Below, piece after piece: positions 26,332-35,953 of a stretch of DNA of 64,000 nt. Where the stretch lies: the NCBI GenBank assembly GCA_028818705.1, contig JAPPNJ010000040.1, positions 62,001 through 126,000 of the forward strand, written 5' to 3'. The notes below the pieces were generated by a model that saw nothing but the letters and a program-made list of their open reading frames with translations, was not told the origin of the DNA and searched no databases. The position numbers and the translations under genes were made by a program. The stretch comes from Candidatus Poribacteria bacterium. Its GTDB lineage: Bacteria; Poribacteria; WGA-4E; WGA-3G. Numbering within the stretch: the stretch's first letter is position 1; every line of letters starts with the position of its first letter.

Positions 26332-27468
26332 ATGGAGAATTATAGCCGCTTTACGGACCCTAAATTGCCAGCGATCTACGAAAAAGTCAAGGCAGAGCAA
26401 CGCCTCTCCTTTGAGGAAGGCGTCTCGCTTTATGAAAGCTCAGATATTACGGGAGTTGGATTTCTTGCTAACCATGTTCGTGAACGTCTAAGTGGGAACA
26501 TCACCTACTATAACATCAACCAACATATTGACTATTCTAATGTCTGTATCCTTCACGCTCGGTGCCATTTTTGTGCGTTTGCCCGAAAAAATATGCAAAC
26601 CGAAGGGGCATGGGAAATGAGTGTTGATGAATTTTTAGACAAAGCGATGTACTCCATAGAACAAGGATGCACTGAAATTCATAGTGTGGGTGGGCTGCAC
26701 CCCAAGTTACCGTTTGACTATTACCTTGACATTATCCGTGGACTCAAAGAACGGATGCCACAGGTCCATCTCAAATTCTTCACGGCAGTCGAAATTCATC
26801 ACTTCTCACGTATTTTCAAGATGTCAATAGAGGAAGTTCTCACGCAACTACGAGAAGCAGGTTTAGACTCACTGCCAGGCGGCGGTGCTGAAATATTCGC
26901 AGAGGAGACACGTGACAAAATTTGTCCGGGGAAATTGAGTGCAGACGGCTGGTTAGAGGTTCACGCCATTGCCCATCGCCTCGGTATCTCCACAAACGCT
27001 ACCATGCTATATGGACACCTTGAAACGAACGAAGATAGAGTTGATCACTTCATCAGATTGCGGGAACAGCAGGACAAATCTGGGGGGTTCGTGACCTTTA
27101 TCCCCCTTGCATTCCATCCTGCGAATACCCGTATGGCATACCTGCCTTCAACAACCGGTTTAACAGATCTCCGGAACATAGCGGTTGCGCGCCTCATGCT
27201 TGACAATATACCGCATATCAAAGTCTACTGGATCATGACCGGCTTGAAAACTGCGCAAGTCGCGCTCCGTTTTGGTTCTGACGATATTGATGGCACAGTA
27301 ACTGAGGAAAAGATCACACACATGGCAGGTGCAGACACGCCTGAGGCTGTCTCCGTTTCGCAGCTAACACACCTCATTGAAGAAGCCGGCTTCGTGCCTG
27401 TTGAGCGCGATACACTTTACAATGAGATTATTCGAGAAGGGAATCAGTGGTACAGAAAAGCCGCATAA
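26332..27468 (+). CDS. mqnE: Aminodeoxyfutalosine synthase (radical SAM)
   Basis: MqnE couples 3-[(1-carboxyvinyl)oxy]benzoate to SAM to form aminodeoxyfutalosine in the futalosine route to menaquinone. The radical-SAM Cys are in CHFCAF with a preceding Cys in SNVCILHARCHFCAFARK. SVGGLHPKLPFDYY, LPGGGAEIF, DKICPGKLSADGWLEVH and IPHIKVYWIMTGL are family blocks. MqnC is a relative, but the latter blocks and adjacency to mqnA favour MqnE. Length 378. The stop overlaps the mqnA start by 22 bases, so the two are translationally coupled. Confidence 0.92.
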   Translation: MENYSRFTDPKLPAIYEKVKAEQRLSFEEGVSLYESSDITGVGFLANHVRERLSGNITYYNINQHIDYSNVCILHARCHFCAFARKNMQTEGAWEMSVDEFLDKAMYSIEQGCTEIHSVGGLHPKLPFDYYLDIIRGLKERMPQVHLKFFTAVEIHHFSRIFKMSIEEVLTQLREAGLDSLPGGGAEIFAEETRDKICPGKLSADGWLEVHAIAHRLGISTNATMLYGHLETNEDRVDHFIRLREQQDKSGGFVTFIPLAFHPANTRMAYLPSTTGLTDLRNIAVARLMLDNIPHIKVYWIMTGLKTAQVALRFGSDDIDGTVTEEKITHMAGADTPEAVSVSQLTHLIEEAGFVPVERDTLYNEIIREGNQWYRKAA

Positions 27469-28286
27469 GGGTAGGCACAGTCTCGTTCCTGAATACCAAA
27501 CCGCTTGTTTATCCCCTTTTGAACAAAGAAATCGAAACAGATATTGCGCTTACTATTGATGTTCCAAGCCGGCTCGCCATACTTTTGAGCAGAGGTGAAA
27601 TTGATGTCGGGCTGATTTCGATTATCGAATATTTTCGCGCGAATCCTTCGCATGCGTCTTACTACATTTTACCGGATATATCAATTGCCTCACGCGGCCG
27701 TGTCCAAAGCGTCCGATTATTCAGCCGCGCCCCAGTTCAGAAGATTCAACGTGTTGCCCTTGCTACGAATTCCCGGTCGTCTGCTGCGCTCCTCAAAATT
27801 TTACTCGCTGAAAAGTATGGAATTTCACCAACGTTCACAACGTGCAGACCAACAATAAACCCAAAAACAGCACTCTATAACCGTCAAGACCCACCTTTTG
27901 ATGCGGTACTTCTGATCGGAGATGCAGCACTTAGACACCTCGACTCGACAGACTACAGCGTTGACCTCGGTCAAGCATGGTATGCGCTAACAGGTTTACC
28001 TTTTGTCTACGCCTGTTGGGTAGCGAGGAAGGAAGCCAATATTGGTGATTTACCGCAGGTACTCATCGAATCAAAAGCACGCGGTATGGCACAAATTCCG
28101 GAAATTGCGCGGATTGAGGCGAAAAAGTTAAGATTACCCGAAACGCTCTGCCTTGATTATTTGCAACATCACATTAAATATGATCTGGGTGAATCTGAAA
28201 TTGCAGGACTAGAACTTTTTTACAAGTATGCCGTAAAAAATGATCTTGCACCGCCGCACCGTAGTCTCTCTTTTACATCCAGTTGA
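27447..28286 (+). CDS. mqnA: Chorismate dehydratase
   Basis: MqnA dehydrates chorismate to 3-[(1-carboxyvinyl)oxy]benzoate, the substrate of MqnE. The 279-residue protein has the periplasmic-binding-protein-like fold with the N-terminal signature IRVGTVSFLNTKPLVYPL, then LAILLSRGEIDVGLISIIEY, ISIASRGRVQSVRLFS and FDAVLLIGDAALR. It overlaps mqnE by 22 bases and is followed after 12 bases by a Fur-family gene. The remaining pathway genes (mqnB, mqnC, mqnD) are not in this window. Confidence 0.92.
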   Translation: MVQKSRIRVGTVSFLNTKPLVYPLLNKEIETDIALTIDVPSRLAILLSRGEIDVGLISIIEYFRANPSHASYYILPDISIASRGRVQSVRLFSRAPVQKIQRVALATNSRSSAALLKILLAEKYGISPTFTTCRPTINPKTALYNRQDPPFDAVLLIGDAALRHLDSTDYSVDLGQAWYALTGLPFVYACWVARKEANIGDLPQVLIESKARGMAQIPEIARIEAKKLRLPETLCLDYLQHHIKYDLGESEIAGLELFYKYAVKNDLAPPHRSLSFTSS

Positions 28287-28298
28287 AAGGAGTCAAAA

Positions 28299-28799
28299 AT
28301 GCAGCCTACTAACGAATCCAAACTCGATACTCAGTTTGTAACGCAGTTTGAAGACTACCTTAAAAGTTGTGGACTCCGTTTGACGCAAAAGCGACTGGAT
28401 ATTTTAAACCAAGTTTTTGACTATCCCGGCCACTTCCAAACGGAAGACCTCTTGGTTCAGATGCGTCGCAATGGATATCTGGTATCACGCCCAACTATCT
28501 ATCGGACGCTACCACTGCTGGTGAAAAGTGGGTTGTTGACTGAATTTATTGATGCCCAAAAGAATACGCGTTACGAGAGCATTCATTCCCTCCAAGAACA
28601 CGCCCACCTTATCTGTCTGAGGTGTAATCAGATTGTTGAATTTAAAGAACCACGAATCGACGCCTTGCAAAAATCGGTGTGTGAAGCACACCAATTTAAA
28701 CCAGTGCGCTTTCGTAATGAGATCATCGGCCATTGCGCAGAATGCCAAGCCGAGTTAGAACCCAAAACGCCTGATACGGATAACGAGGCGACTGCTTAA
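28299..28799 (+). CDS. Fur-family metalloregulator
   Basis: This 166-residue protein has the Fur winged helix (CGLRLTQKRLDILNQVF, GYLVSRPTIYRTLPLLVKSG) and the C-terminal dimerisation domain with structural zinc site CLRC near the middle and CAEC near the end. HAHLICLRCNQIVEF is the usual regulatory metal-site segment. It could be Fur, PerR or Zur; the Cys pairs and neighbours do not decide. GAAAGGAG precedes the start. It lies upstream of Fe-S assembly genes and in the same direction, but those have their own promoter. Confidence 0.9.
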   Translation: MQPTNESKLDTQFVTQFEDYLKSCGLRLTQKRLDILNQVFDYPGHFQTEDLLVQMRRNGYLVSRPTIYRTLPLLVKSGLLTEFIDAQKNTRYESIHSLQEHAHLICLRCNQIVEFKEPRIDALQKSVCEAHQFKPVRFRNEIIGHCAECQAELEPKTPDTDNEATA

Positions 28800-28863
28800 G
28801 TTGGTTCTACGTTGTCGTCAGTTAACTTTTGGGATCCACCGGCAATTTTTTTATTCCCAAAAT

Positions 28864-28892
28864 TTGACATTCCCTTGAAAATATAGTATAAT
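28864..28892 (+). promoter_or_regulatory. Consensus promoter for the Fe-S assembly pair
   Basis: TTGACA at 28864-28869, 17 bases, TATAAT at 28887-28892: a full match to the sigma-70 consensus, about 40 bases upstream of the IscU-like start. Confidence 0.85.
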
Positions 28893-28932
28893 TGCAGAAA
28901 CAGGCCTCTTCTGGTATGCGAGGGCATGTCCG

Positions 28933-29304
28933 ATGTATACGCCACAAGTAATTGAGCATTACGAAAACCCGCGCAACGCTGGGACTATCACCGATGCCAA
29001 CGGCACAGCCACCATCGGCTCTACAGCCAGTGGCGAAATGATAAAACTGACCCTTAAGGTCTTGGAGGATGTTATTGTTGCGGCGAAGTTTCGAGCATTC
29101 GGATGTCCTACCGCCATTGCAAGTGCCTCGATCCTTACCGAAATGGTTACGGGGAGTGATATTCCAGAAGCACTTCAAATTACAGCAGTACACCTTTCCG
29201 AAGCATTAGGTGGGCTGCCCTTGGATAAACGGCGCTACGCGGAAGCAGCTGAAGAAGTATTAAAAACAGCAATCGCTGATTTTCTGTCCAAAACGGAGGT
29301 GTAA
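28933..29304 (+). CDS. IscU/NifU-like scaffold protein lacking two of three cluster Cys
   Basis: The 123-residue protein aligns end to end with IscU/NifU N-terminal scaffolds: YTPQVIEHYENPRNAGTI at the start, RAFGCPTAIASAS with Cys58, and LPLDKRRYAEAAEEVL at the end. The first ligand position, usually in '..CGD.MKL', reads TASGEMIKL (Ser33 and Glu35). The third, usually 'K.HCS.LA', has Arg101-Tyr102. Only the central Cys is left, so it cannot hold a [2Fe-2S] cluster in the standard way. It is followed 5 bases later by an IscA-type gene, which supports a role in Fe-S or metal transfer. Confidence 0.85.
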   Translation: MYTPQVIEHYENPRNAGTITDANGTATIGSTASGEMIKLTLKVLEDVIVAAKFRAFGCPTAIASASILTEMVTGSDIPEALQITAVHLSEALGGLPLDKRRYAEAAEEVLKTAIADFLSKTEV

Positions 29305-29309
29305 GCACC

Positions 29310-29639
29310 ATGATTAAGGTTACAGAATCTGCTGCACAAAAAGCTATTATACTTATTAGTAACAACGAAACAGAGTCCGAATCCGACCTCGGCTTACGCA
29401 TGCAGGTCATTGGTGGCGGATGTTCTGGTTTCCAATACAACCTTGAATTCGGCACAGCAAAAAACACCGACAAGGTGTTTGAATTTCACGGCTTGAAGGT
29501 CTTTATTGATCCAAGGAGCACACTCTACCTTGCCGGTTCAGTGCTTGACTACAACGACGGATTGATGGATTCTGGCTTTAAAATTACGAATCCGAACGCA
29601 AAAAATACATGCGGTTGCGGCGAGTCATTTAGCGTTTAG
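29310..29639 (+). CDS. A-type Fe-S carrier (IscA/ErpA/HesB family)
   Basis: A-type carriers pass Fe-S clusters from the scaffold to target proteins. The 109-residue protein has the three conserved Cys: one in VIGGGCSGFQYNLEF and two in the terminal CGCGESFSV. IDPRSTLYLAGSVLDYND and SGFKITNPNAKNTCGCG are typical. It is cotranscribed with the degenerate IscU-like gene. Which of IscA, ErpA or SufA it is cannot be decided. Confidence 0.93.
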   Translation: MIKVTESAAQKAIILISNNETESESDLGLRMQVIGGGCSGFQYNLEFGTAKNTDKVFEFHGLKVFIDPRSTLYLAGSVLDYNDGLMDSGFKITNPNAKNTCGCGESFSV

Positions 29640-29672
29640 CAATTAGTAGTTGGCGATTGGCAATTAGTAGTT
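29639..29672. repeat. Short direct repeat GCAATTAGTAGTT
   Basis: Two copies of GCAATTAGTAGTT, at 29639-29651 and 29660-29672, separated by 8 bases. It is one of several low-complexity stretches in the spacers. Confidence 0.5.
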
Positions 29673-29717
29673 AGAAAGATGTTCTTATGTCAATCAAACC
29701 GTCTTAACTAACTACCA

Positions 29718-29872
29718 TAGGACTTACGCAGCTCCACTTGAAGTCCCCCTGATAAGGGGCGGGGAATGCCAGAAGGCATTCATACCGTTGATGCTTTAGG
29801 GGGTTTAAAGAACAGAAATTATCACTTTTTGCGTCTAAATCTCCAATATTTGCTCATTTTGCGTAAGTCCTA
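29718..29872. mobile_element. MITE-like element, copy 3
   Basis: 155 bp with ends TAGGACTTACGCA and TGCGTAAGTCCTA. The exact 5-bp target duplication TACCA is at 29713-29717 and 29873-29877. It lies between the IscA-type gene and the converging isomerase gene and carries one GGGGAATGCC...GGCATTCATACCGTTGAT unit. Confidence 0.88.
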
Positions 29873-29938
29873 TACCAATTGCTCAAAGTACAATGCCTTG
29901 ACGTTAATTGCTGAAAGCGAAGCAACCTAACAACCAAC

Positions 29939-30697
29939 CTATAACGTTTTGTATAATTCGGCGTGCCGTTGCAGCACCGCATCTGAATCCGGCGGATTGA
30001 TTACCTCTATAGAAACATACCCATCATATTCATCCTGCGCGAGGAGCGTCAGCGAATCCCTTTCTGTGTCTGGTAGTGGTCCACTGTCACCAAAGTTAAC
30101 GTGTGCATGTCGTACTTTACCACGCAGATGCACGTAAGCGACATCTATAGGTTCTCCATGACGAACGTGATGCGCTGCGTGCCAATTCACAAAGGTATTC
30201 TCTGCCCCCGCCCGGTATATAGTTTCCGTAACCCAACTGGCAATGAGATTGCCATGTGTCTCCAGACAGAGGGCAACCCCTGCCGCTCCAGCTAAGCCAT
30301 CGCAAGCACGAATCCCTTCTGCTTCCCAATCCAGTGTCTGCGATACTTCAACAGGGGTTTCCGGCACCCTATCTCCGAAAATACGAATATTCTTTGCACC
30401 CATCGTTTCGGACAAATCAATGTATCGCTTGAGCAAATCCACCTGCTCAGCACGCTTACTGGCATCGGGATCGATGAACCGACAACCCGTAGCAATGCAA
30501 GAAAGTTCAATGCCGCTATCAGCAAGACGCGTGCGTGCATCTTGAAGCTGCTGTGCAGTCGAATCCAATTCCACACCGTGTCCGTGATCCCACTCCACGC
30601 GGAGTTCCAGATGTTCGTAGTTGTAGTGTTTCGCCTTATCAATCAGTTCCGTCAGCGTGAATGGTGGACACACGGACGACATAAAACCAAATTTCAT
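29939..30697 (-). CDS. Sugar-phosphate isomerase/epimerase-family protein
   Basis: This 252-residue TIM-barrel protein has FGFMSSVCPPFTLTELID, YEHLELRVEWDHGHGVEL, IELSCIATGCRFID, GAKNIRIFGDRVPE, VALCLETHGN, FVNWHAAHHVRHGEP, VAYVHLRGKVRHAHVNFG and YVSIEVINPPDSD. The Glu, His and Glu positions fit a metal-dependent isomerase or epimerase acting on sugars; the substrate is unknown. It is distantly related to the protein at 25288-26088. Monocistronic between two MITE copies. Confidence 0.83.
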   Translation of the reverse strand: MKFGFMSSVCPPFTLTELIDKAKHYNYEHLELRVEWDHGHGVELDSTAQQLQDARTRLADSGIELSCIATGCRFIDPDASKRAEQVDLLKRYIDLSETMGAKNIRIFGDRVPETPVEVSQTLDWEAEGIRACDGLAGAAGVALCLETHGNLIASWVTETIYRAGAENTFVNWHAAHHVRHGEPIDVAYVHLRGKVRHAHVNFGDSGPLPDTERDSLTLLAQDEYDGYVSIEVINPPDSDAVLQRHAELYKTL

Positions 30698-30919
30698 TTT
30701 TTAATTTTTCCTTGCGGAGAAACGACGTGAATTTGAATCGTTGACGTTCTTTTCTTTAGAGTCGCCTGCGCCGTTGTTGCAGGCTTGCAGTTTAGAAACA
30801 TCAAAGAACAGTAACATAATCCAACTTGCTACTAACAAATTTTTGAACATTTCAATACTTTCTTTACCTCAGCGGGGTAATATTGCTTCGCAGTGAGAAT
30901 AGAAATGGTGTATCTTCGT

Positions 30920-31076
30920 TAGGACTTACGCATTTCTTCTTAAAGTCCCCCTGATAAGGGGCGGGGAATGCCATTAAGGCATTCATACCGTTGATTTTTG
31001 AGGGGGTTAAAGATACGGAAAATACTGCTTTTTTGTGTCCAAATGCTCAATAATTGCGTATTTTGCGTAAGTCCTA
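30920..31076. mobile_element. MITE-like element, copy 4
   Basis: 157 bp with ends TAGGACTTACGCA and TTGCGTAAGTCCTA, and an internal GGGGAATGCCATTAAGGC hairpin. The flanks (TTCGT and ATTTT) show no target duplication. It lies 11 bases past the end of sbcC. Confidence 0.85.
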
Positions 31077-31087
31077 ATTTTGTTAGG

Positions 31088-34000
31088 CTAACCCCGAATG
31101 TCAACAGATGAACTGCCATTTCCGTGTTTCCTAACGTTGATTTTTACAGGTATCCGTCTTGTGAGTTCCTGAACATGGCTGATGAGGAAAATGCTGCGTC
31201 CCTGCATACGGAGTCCTTCAAGTGCCGCGATTGCAGTATCCAGTGTTTCAGTATCAAGCGTGCCAAACCCTTCGTCCAAAAACAGCGAATGCAGCTGCGC
31301 ACGCCCGCGACTCAAATCTGCCAGGGCAAGTGCTAAAGCGAGACTCGTCAGGAACGATTCGCCACCGGAGAGCGTCTCAACAGGACGTTCTTCATTCGCA
31401 TTCCACCGATCAATGACCGTCAAATCGCCGATAGATTCAACTTTAAGTTGGTAGCGTTCCGAGGTAAGGTAATCTAATTGCAAGTTAGCTAAACCGCCCA
31501 TCTGCTTGAACATAATCTCCAAGGCAAAGTCGCGCAATTCGTTTCTGGGCATTACCTCATATAACCGCTGCCAACGTTCCAATTCCTGTTGCGCTTCACG
31601 ATGCACATCACCGAGTGTCTCACGTCTTTGAAGCGCATCTTTCAAGTCGTCAATTCTCTGCTGTTGGGCACCAACCTCTTGTTGCTTCGTTTGAAGCTGC
31701 TCTGCGATATTCTCTACTTCGGTCTCAATCCGCTCCAACGCTTCTGGGTCAAATGGCGTTTCCTCAAACCGCGCACGTAATTCGGTAATGTCTAACGCAA
31801 GCTGCTGCTTTTTGTTCTCATGGGCATCAATCTGATCGGTGAGATTCTGCATCTGTGTTTCATCCCGAAAGGCACTATCGTGTGCTTGCGGCGAATCAAA
31901 TCCTGCATCACTTAACTTGTCAAAGTAAGCGTTTTGTGCCGTTTGAAACTTTTCACCAGATACTTTATGGTATCTTTCGGCAATGCCATGGGTGGTCTGC
32001 TTTTCAGTAAGTAGATTTCGGCTATTCTGTAATCGTTTCTCGGCTTCATCGCGTTCGGTCTCTTTCGCTTGTAGGTCTGCTACTAAGGCATCAATAGCAG
32101 CATCAATCTCGTCCTTCGTTTCCAAACCATTAGTCTTCTCACGAACGGCATCCAGAAACGCTTCTCCTTCGCGTCGGTATTCGTCTATCTCATCTTGCAA
32201 ACCGTCACAATCTTGCTGTAAATTCTCAAGATTATTCTGGTCTGATTCAATTTTAGCGTTAAGCAGATCCAGTTTAGCTGCGCCACTACTCAGTTCGTCT
32301 TCTCGTGTCGCAACCGCCTCAATCTTCTTACTAAACCGATCTACCGCTACATCTGGAGCAATACCGTGAAAAATCTCTGGTAAGAATTCCCAAAAACGCT
32401 CCTCAGTAGAAGCGATATCGGCTTGCAAACCGGCAAGGATGTTTTTCGCATCCTGCAACTGCTTTTCAGCTTGGTTCAGAGACCTCTCTTCACGCGTAAT
32501 GTCAGTTTCACAGGTTGCAAGTTGCTGCGCTACCATATCGTAAGCGTGCGATGCCTTCGTGTACGCTTGCTCGGTATCTCTAAGTTCTGCAATGGCCGTA
32601 TCTGCTTTCTCAATCCGTCCAGTTGCCCAGCCAGACGAAACATCAGTGCCCGGATAAATCTCTTGCCACTCTACAAGGAATTTTGCCCTTTTAGTCAGTA
32701 GTGTCTCTACTTCAGATTTAGAATTTTCAATTTGATTAGCAGTATTATCCTTATCGCGTTGCGTTTCAGTCTGCTTCGTTTTCAAAATCTGAATCTGATC
32801 TTTTGCTGTTTGTAGTTCGGTATTCGCGTGTTCTAAAGCTTTTTTAGCATTTCGCAGCAGGTCATCGTCCACAGATTCCGCGATATGAAAAAAAGAATGA
32901 TCCGTTGATCCACATACCTGACAGGGTTCTCCGGGTTGAAGGCGTTGTCGAAGTTGATTGATTGGATTCGCTAAAAGTGCCAATTCTCGTGCTTCTTTAC
33001 AGTGTTCAACTGCTTTTTCGGCGTGCTGACATACCTTCGTTTGGTTCACTAATTTCGCTTCGATCTGCTCAAGTTCTGTATCCCGCCCCGATTTCTCTTT
33101 ATTCAACTCACGCAAACGGTTTTTGGAATCGGTCAAGTCATCTGTTGCTGTCTCATATTTCTGCGCGATAGGTTGTCCTTCGACTGCCTGCTGTTTCCGA
33201 GCATTCCATTCATCCTGAGTCCCAGCTGCCTGTAGTCTGTTCAATTCAGCATTTGCACTTTCCAACGTAGCCTCTGCGACTGTCTTTTCCAAGTGCCGTT
33301 CTGCCCGAGTTTCAGACAACTCTTTAATTTCACGCTTCAACAATGAGACTTTTTCACTGTGCGCTACTTCGCCTTTCAACGCCGTTTCTAACTGTTCCTG
33401 TTGTGGATCGAGTTGCGCAGAAAGAACGTTCGCCCGATTGAGACGGTGTTGCCGGTCAGATGGAAGCCGATTTTCATCTAAAAAGGTTTGCGCGCCTTTG
33501 ACTTGTTTTTGTAACTCGGCTTGTTCAGCCTCTCTGCTGGTTAATTGGTTTGAAAGTGTGTCAATCTTATCAGCCAAGTCCGCTAATTCTGAAGTTCGCT
33601 TATCCGCTTCAACAAACTGGTCAGCTGCGCGTTGGACATCTAATTTAGCAGCATTGTAAAGAGCTGTTTTCTTCTCGTGTACCGTTGATGCCGTCTGATA
33701 CACTGTCTCTTTCTCGTCAAAATCGGCTTGATCGGATGCTACTTGTTTTTCTGCATCCGTTTTCTCAGTTGCCGCTACAGCAAGTGCTTCCTCTGCTTCT
33801 TTGAGATCGGATTTTGCGGTATCATACGTCTGTTTTTCAGGACGCAGCCGCTCAGCGCGTTGCGCATCTTCTAATTCTACTCGGAGTGTATCAATGTCCG
33901 GTTGTATACCCAAGAGTTCTGCTTGATGTTCTTCCGAAGATTGGAGTTTTTTATAGTCCGCCGTGCGTTTCGTTTCTCGATCCTTCTCCTGCTGAACGTC

Positions 34001-34732
34001 CTGGCTTCGTTTCTCTAACACATCGGTTTCGTTTTTTAATCTGTCAAGTTTCGTCTCGGCTTCCACAAGTTGTTCGGGAGAAGCTTCTGGGATTTTTCCT
34101 ATTTCCGCAAGGACATCGGCATGCGCCGCTTCAACCTCGGCAACCCTTTCATTTAACTTATCTTTCAGTACATCGTAGATACTAATACCCGCTGTCGCTT
34201 CCAATATCGTGCGTCTATCTTCCTTACTCGCTTTTAAGAACGCAGCAAACTCGCCTTGTGCCAACATGACAGACCGCCTGAAAGCACCAAAATCCAACCC
34301 TAAGATAGATTCAACCTCTTCGCTCACCGTCTTTTGACTTGATCCGAGCGACTTTCCACGCGTTGATAGTTTATCGCTAATTAATTTACCATCAGCTGCA
34401 TAAGACAACTGCACTTTCGCAGGACCGCGACGATTAATAGACCAAGTGGCGATATAACGCGTCCCATTTGCCACAAAATAGACTTCAGCACTCCCCTCTT
34501 TTTCGCCATGACTGATGAGATGACTCGGATTTTGGCTGCCTGTCCCGCTCAAGCGTGGTGTTTTTCCGTAGAGCGCAACACAAATCGCATCTAACAACGT
34601 CGTCTTCCCCGCACCGGTCGGACCCGTAATCGCCACAAGGGACGCGCCACCTAATAGTGAACCTTCAAAATCAATATCTATTTCTTCACGAAAACTGTTT
34701 AGGTTCTTAAGCTTGAGTCTACATATTTTCAT
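31088..34732 (-). CDS. sbcC: DNA double-strand-break nuclease subunit SbcC (Rad50-like)
   Basis: SbcC is the ATPase of the SbcCD nuclease, which opens hairpins and blocked DNA ends. The 1214-residue protein has an N-terminal Walker A (AITGPTGAGKTTLLDAI), two long coiled-coil arms rich in Glu, Gln and Lys, a central zinc hook (PGEPCQVCGSTDH, CxxC) and the C-terminal ABC signature ETLSGGESFLTSLALALALA with Walker B SLFLDEGFGTLD. The start overlaps the sbcD stop as ATGA, so the two are translationally coupled. Length is in the normal range. Confidence 0.96.
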   Translation of the reverse strand: MKICRLKLKNLNSFREEIDIDFEGSLLGGASLVAITGPTGAGKTTLLDAICVALYGKTPRLSGTGSQNPSHLISHGEKEGSAEVYFVANGTRYIATWSINRRGPAKVQLSYAADGKLISDKLSTRGKSLGSSQKTVSEEVESILGLDFGAFRRSVMLAQGEFAAFLKASKEDRRTILEATAGISIYDVLKDKLNERVAEVEAAHADVLAEIGKIPEASPEQLVEAETKLDRLKNETDVLEKRSQDVQQEKDRETKRTADYKKLQSSEEHQAELLGIQPDIDTLRVELEDAQRAERLRPEKQTYDTAKSDLKEAEEALAVAATEKTDAEKQVASDQADFDEKETVYQTASTVHEKKTALYNAAKLDVQRAADQFVEADKRTSELADLADKIDTLSNQLTSREAEQAELQKQVKGAQTFLDENRLPSDRQHRLNRANVLSAQLDPQQEQLETALKGEVAHSEKVSLLKREIKELSETRAERHLEKTVAEATLESANAELNRLQAAGTQDEWNARKQQAVEGQPIAQKYETATDDLTDSKNRLRELNKEKSGRDTELEQIEAKLVNQTKVCQHAEKAVEHCKEARELALLANPINQLRQRLQPGEPCQVCGSTDHSFFHIAESVDDDLLRNAKKALEHANTELQTAKDQIQILKTKQTETQRDKDNTANQIENSKSEVETLLTKRAKFLVEWQEIYPGTDVSSGWATGRIEKADTAIAELRDTEQAYTKASHAYDMVAQQLATCETDITREERSLNQAEKQLQDAKNILAGLQADIASTEERFWEFLPEIFHGIAPDVAVDRFSKKIEAVATREDELSSGAAKLDLLNAKIESDQNNLENLQQDCDGLQDEIDEYRREGEAFLDAVREKTNGLETKDEIDAAIDALVADLQAKETERDEAEKRLQNSRNLLTEKQTTHGIAERYHKVSGEKFQTAQNAYFDKLSDAGFDSPQAHDSAFRDETQMQNLTDQIDAHENKKQQLALDITELRARFEETPFDPEALERIETEVENIAEQLQTKQQEVGAQQQRIDDLKDALQRRETLGDVHREAQQELERWQRLYEVMPRNELRDFALEIMFKQMGGLANLQLDYLTSERYQLKVESIGDLTVIDRWNANEERPVETLSGGESFLTSLALALALADLSRGRAQLHSLFLDEGFGTLDTETLDTAIAALEGLRMQGRSIFLISHVQELTRRIPVKINVRKHGNGSSSVDIRG

Positions 34733-35901
34733 TCGGATGCCTCAACCATCTGGATTAACTCACTAAATGTCTGTGTCAAGGTTTTATCAGGTGGCTCCCC
34801 ATCAAATTTCGCTTTGTGAAATCGTTCAAAGATTTCCTCCGGGTGCTTCATATCCTCAACAGAGATTTCCAATCCGCGTGTCATCTCCGGTAACTCAATT
34901 TCGACACTCAAGACCTCGCCGCCCCGCGCGCTGAATGCCTGTCGGATTTCATCGTTAACCCCTACTCGCGGCTTGCTTAATTTCAGCTTAACTTGGATAT
35001 ACTTTCCGCCCCAATCTCGCGTCTGGGCATCCCAGAGAACAGACTCCTCATCCCCCGTGACAGTACACAACTCTTTGAAGACAGGGATCTCAATAGCCTC
35101 ATCTCGCACCAGCGTTCCGTCATTAGATAACTCCAGCAGATACACCTTTTTCTTATAACCAGTTTCGTTGAACTTCAACGGAATGGGTGAACCTGAATAT
35201 CGGATTGGATAATCGGTACCACTGATTGTTTGCGGTCTATGGAGGTGACCGAGAGCAACATAATCTACACCCTCCGGAAAATCACTGGCGTGGATAGCAG
35301 TCGCACCCCCAATCTGGATATTGCGTTCAGAATCGGTTGTTGTTCCACCCTGAACGAAAAGATGACCCATTAAAATCTTAGGAAGTCCCGCTGGCACGTC
35401 GGAGACACAATCGGCATAGAATGATTTCAGTCGCTCTCGATACCGCTCATTTTTTTCTATCTCTGTCTCATAAGAGACGTATGGCAGTTCCGTCTCGGAA
35501 AGGTAGGGAACAGCTGCCACTACCACTCGTGGGTTGTCAGGAGGAAAAGAAAAAACGCATCCAGCAGCCTCGGTTGCCAGACCGACAACGTAAATCTTGC
35601 CCATCTTTAGAAATTCACGTGGTGCTTCCAAATGCCGCGCTGAATCGTGATTGCCAGCGGTAATCACTGCGTAGGCATCAGTTTCGTTAAAAAGGCGGTA
35701 GAGAAATCGATAATAGAGGTTGATTGCTTCCGCTGAAGGAAGGGAGGTGTCAAAAATATCGCCTGAAACAAGGAGAAGTTCAACATTATATCTTTGAATG
35801 GTTTCAAGGAGCCAGTTGAGAAATTGCTCGTGTTCATCAAGTCGGGAACGTTCGTGGAGTTTTTGCCCAATATGCCAATCCGCTGTATGTATAATTTTCA
35901 T
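34729..35901 (-). CDS. sbcD: DNA double-strand-break nuclease subunit SbcD (Mre11-like)
   Basis: SbcD is the Mn-dependent nuclease subunit. The 390-residue product starting at 35901 opens with MKIIHTADWHIGQKL, the first metal-binding motif (Asp and His). LLLVSGDIFDTSLPS, VITAGNHDSARHLEA and KILMGHLFVQGG and DYVALGHLHRPQ supply the other metal ligands of the calcineurin-like phosphoesterase fold. An ATG at 35982 would add 27 hydrophobic residues without family similarity and would overlap the promoter. The gene is first in the sbcDC operon. Confidence 0.95.
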   Translation of the reverse strand: MKIIHTADWHIGQKLHERSRLDEHEQFLNWLLETIQRYNVELLLVSGDIFDTSLPSAEAINLYYRFLYRLFNETDAYAVITAGNHDSARHLEAPREFLKMGKIYVVGLATEAAGCVFSFPPDNPRVVVAAVPYLSETELPYVSYETEIEKNERYRERLKSFYADCVSDVPAGLPKILMGHLFVQGGTTTDSERNIQIGGATAIHASDFPEGVDYVALGHLHRPQTISGTDYPIRYSGSPIPLKFNETGYKKKVYLLELSNDGTLVRDEAIEIPVFKELCTVTGDEESVLWDAQTRDWGGKYIQVKLKLSKPRVGVNDEIRQAFSARGGEVLSVEIELPEMTRGLEISVEDMKHPEEIFERFHKAKFDGEPPDKTLTQTFSELIQMVEASE

Positions 35902-35953
35902 AAACTGTCCGGGAACTACGTCAGAGCGCATGTTGAAGATATACGATATAAGT

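Noticed and set aside
31100..34700. Several plus-strand open frames across sbcC
   Set aside because: They are shadows of the long minus-strand gene: no ribosome sites, biased composition and no recognisable domains.
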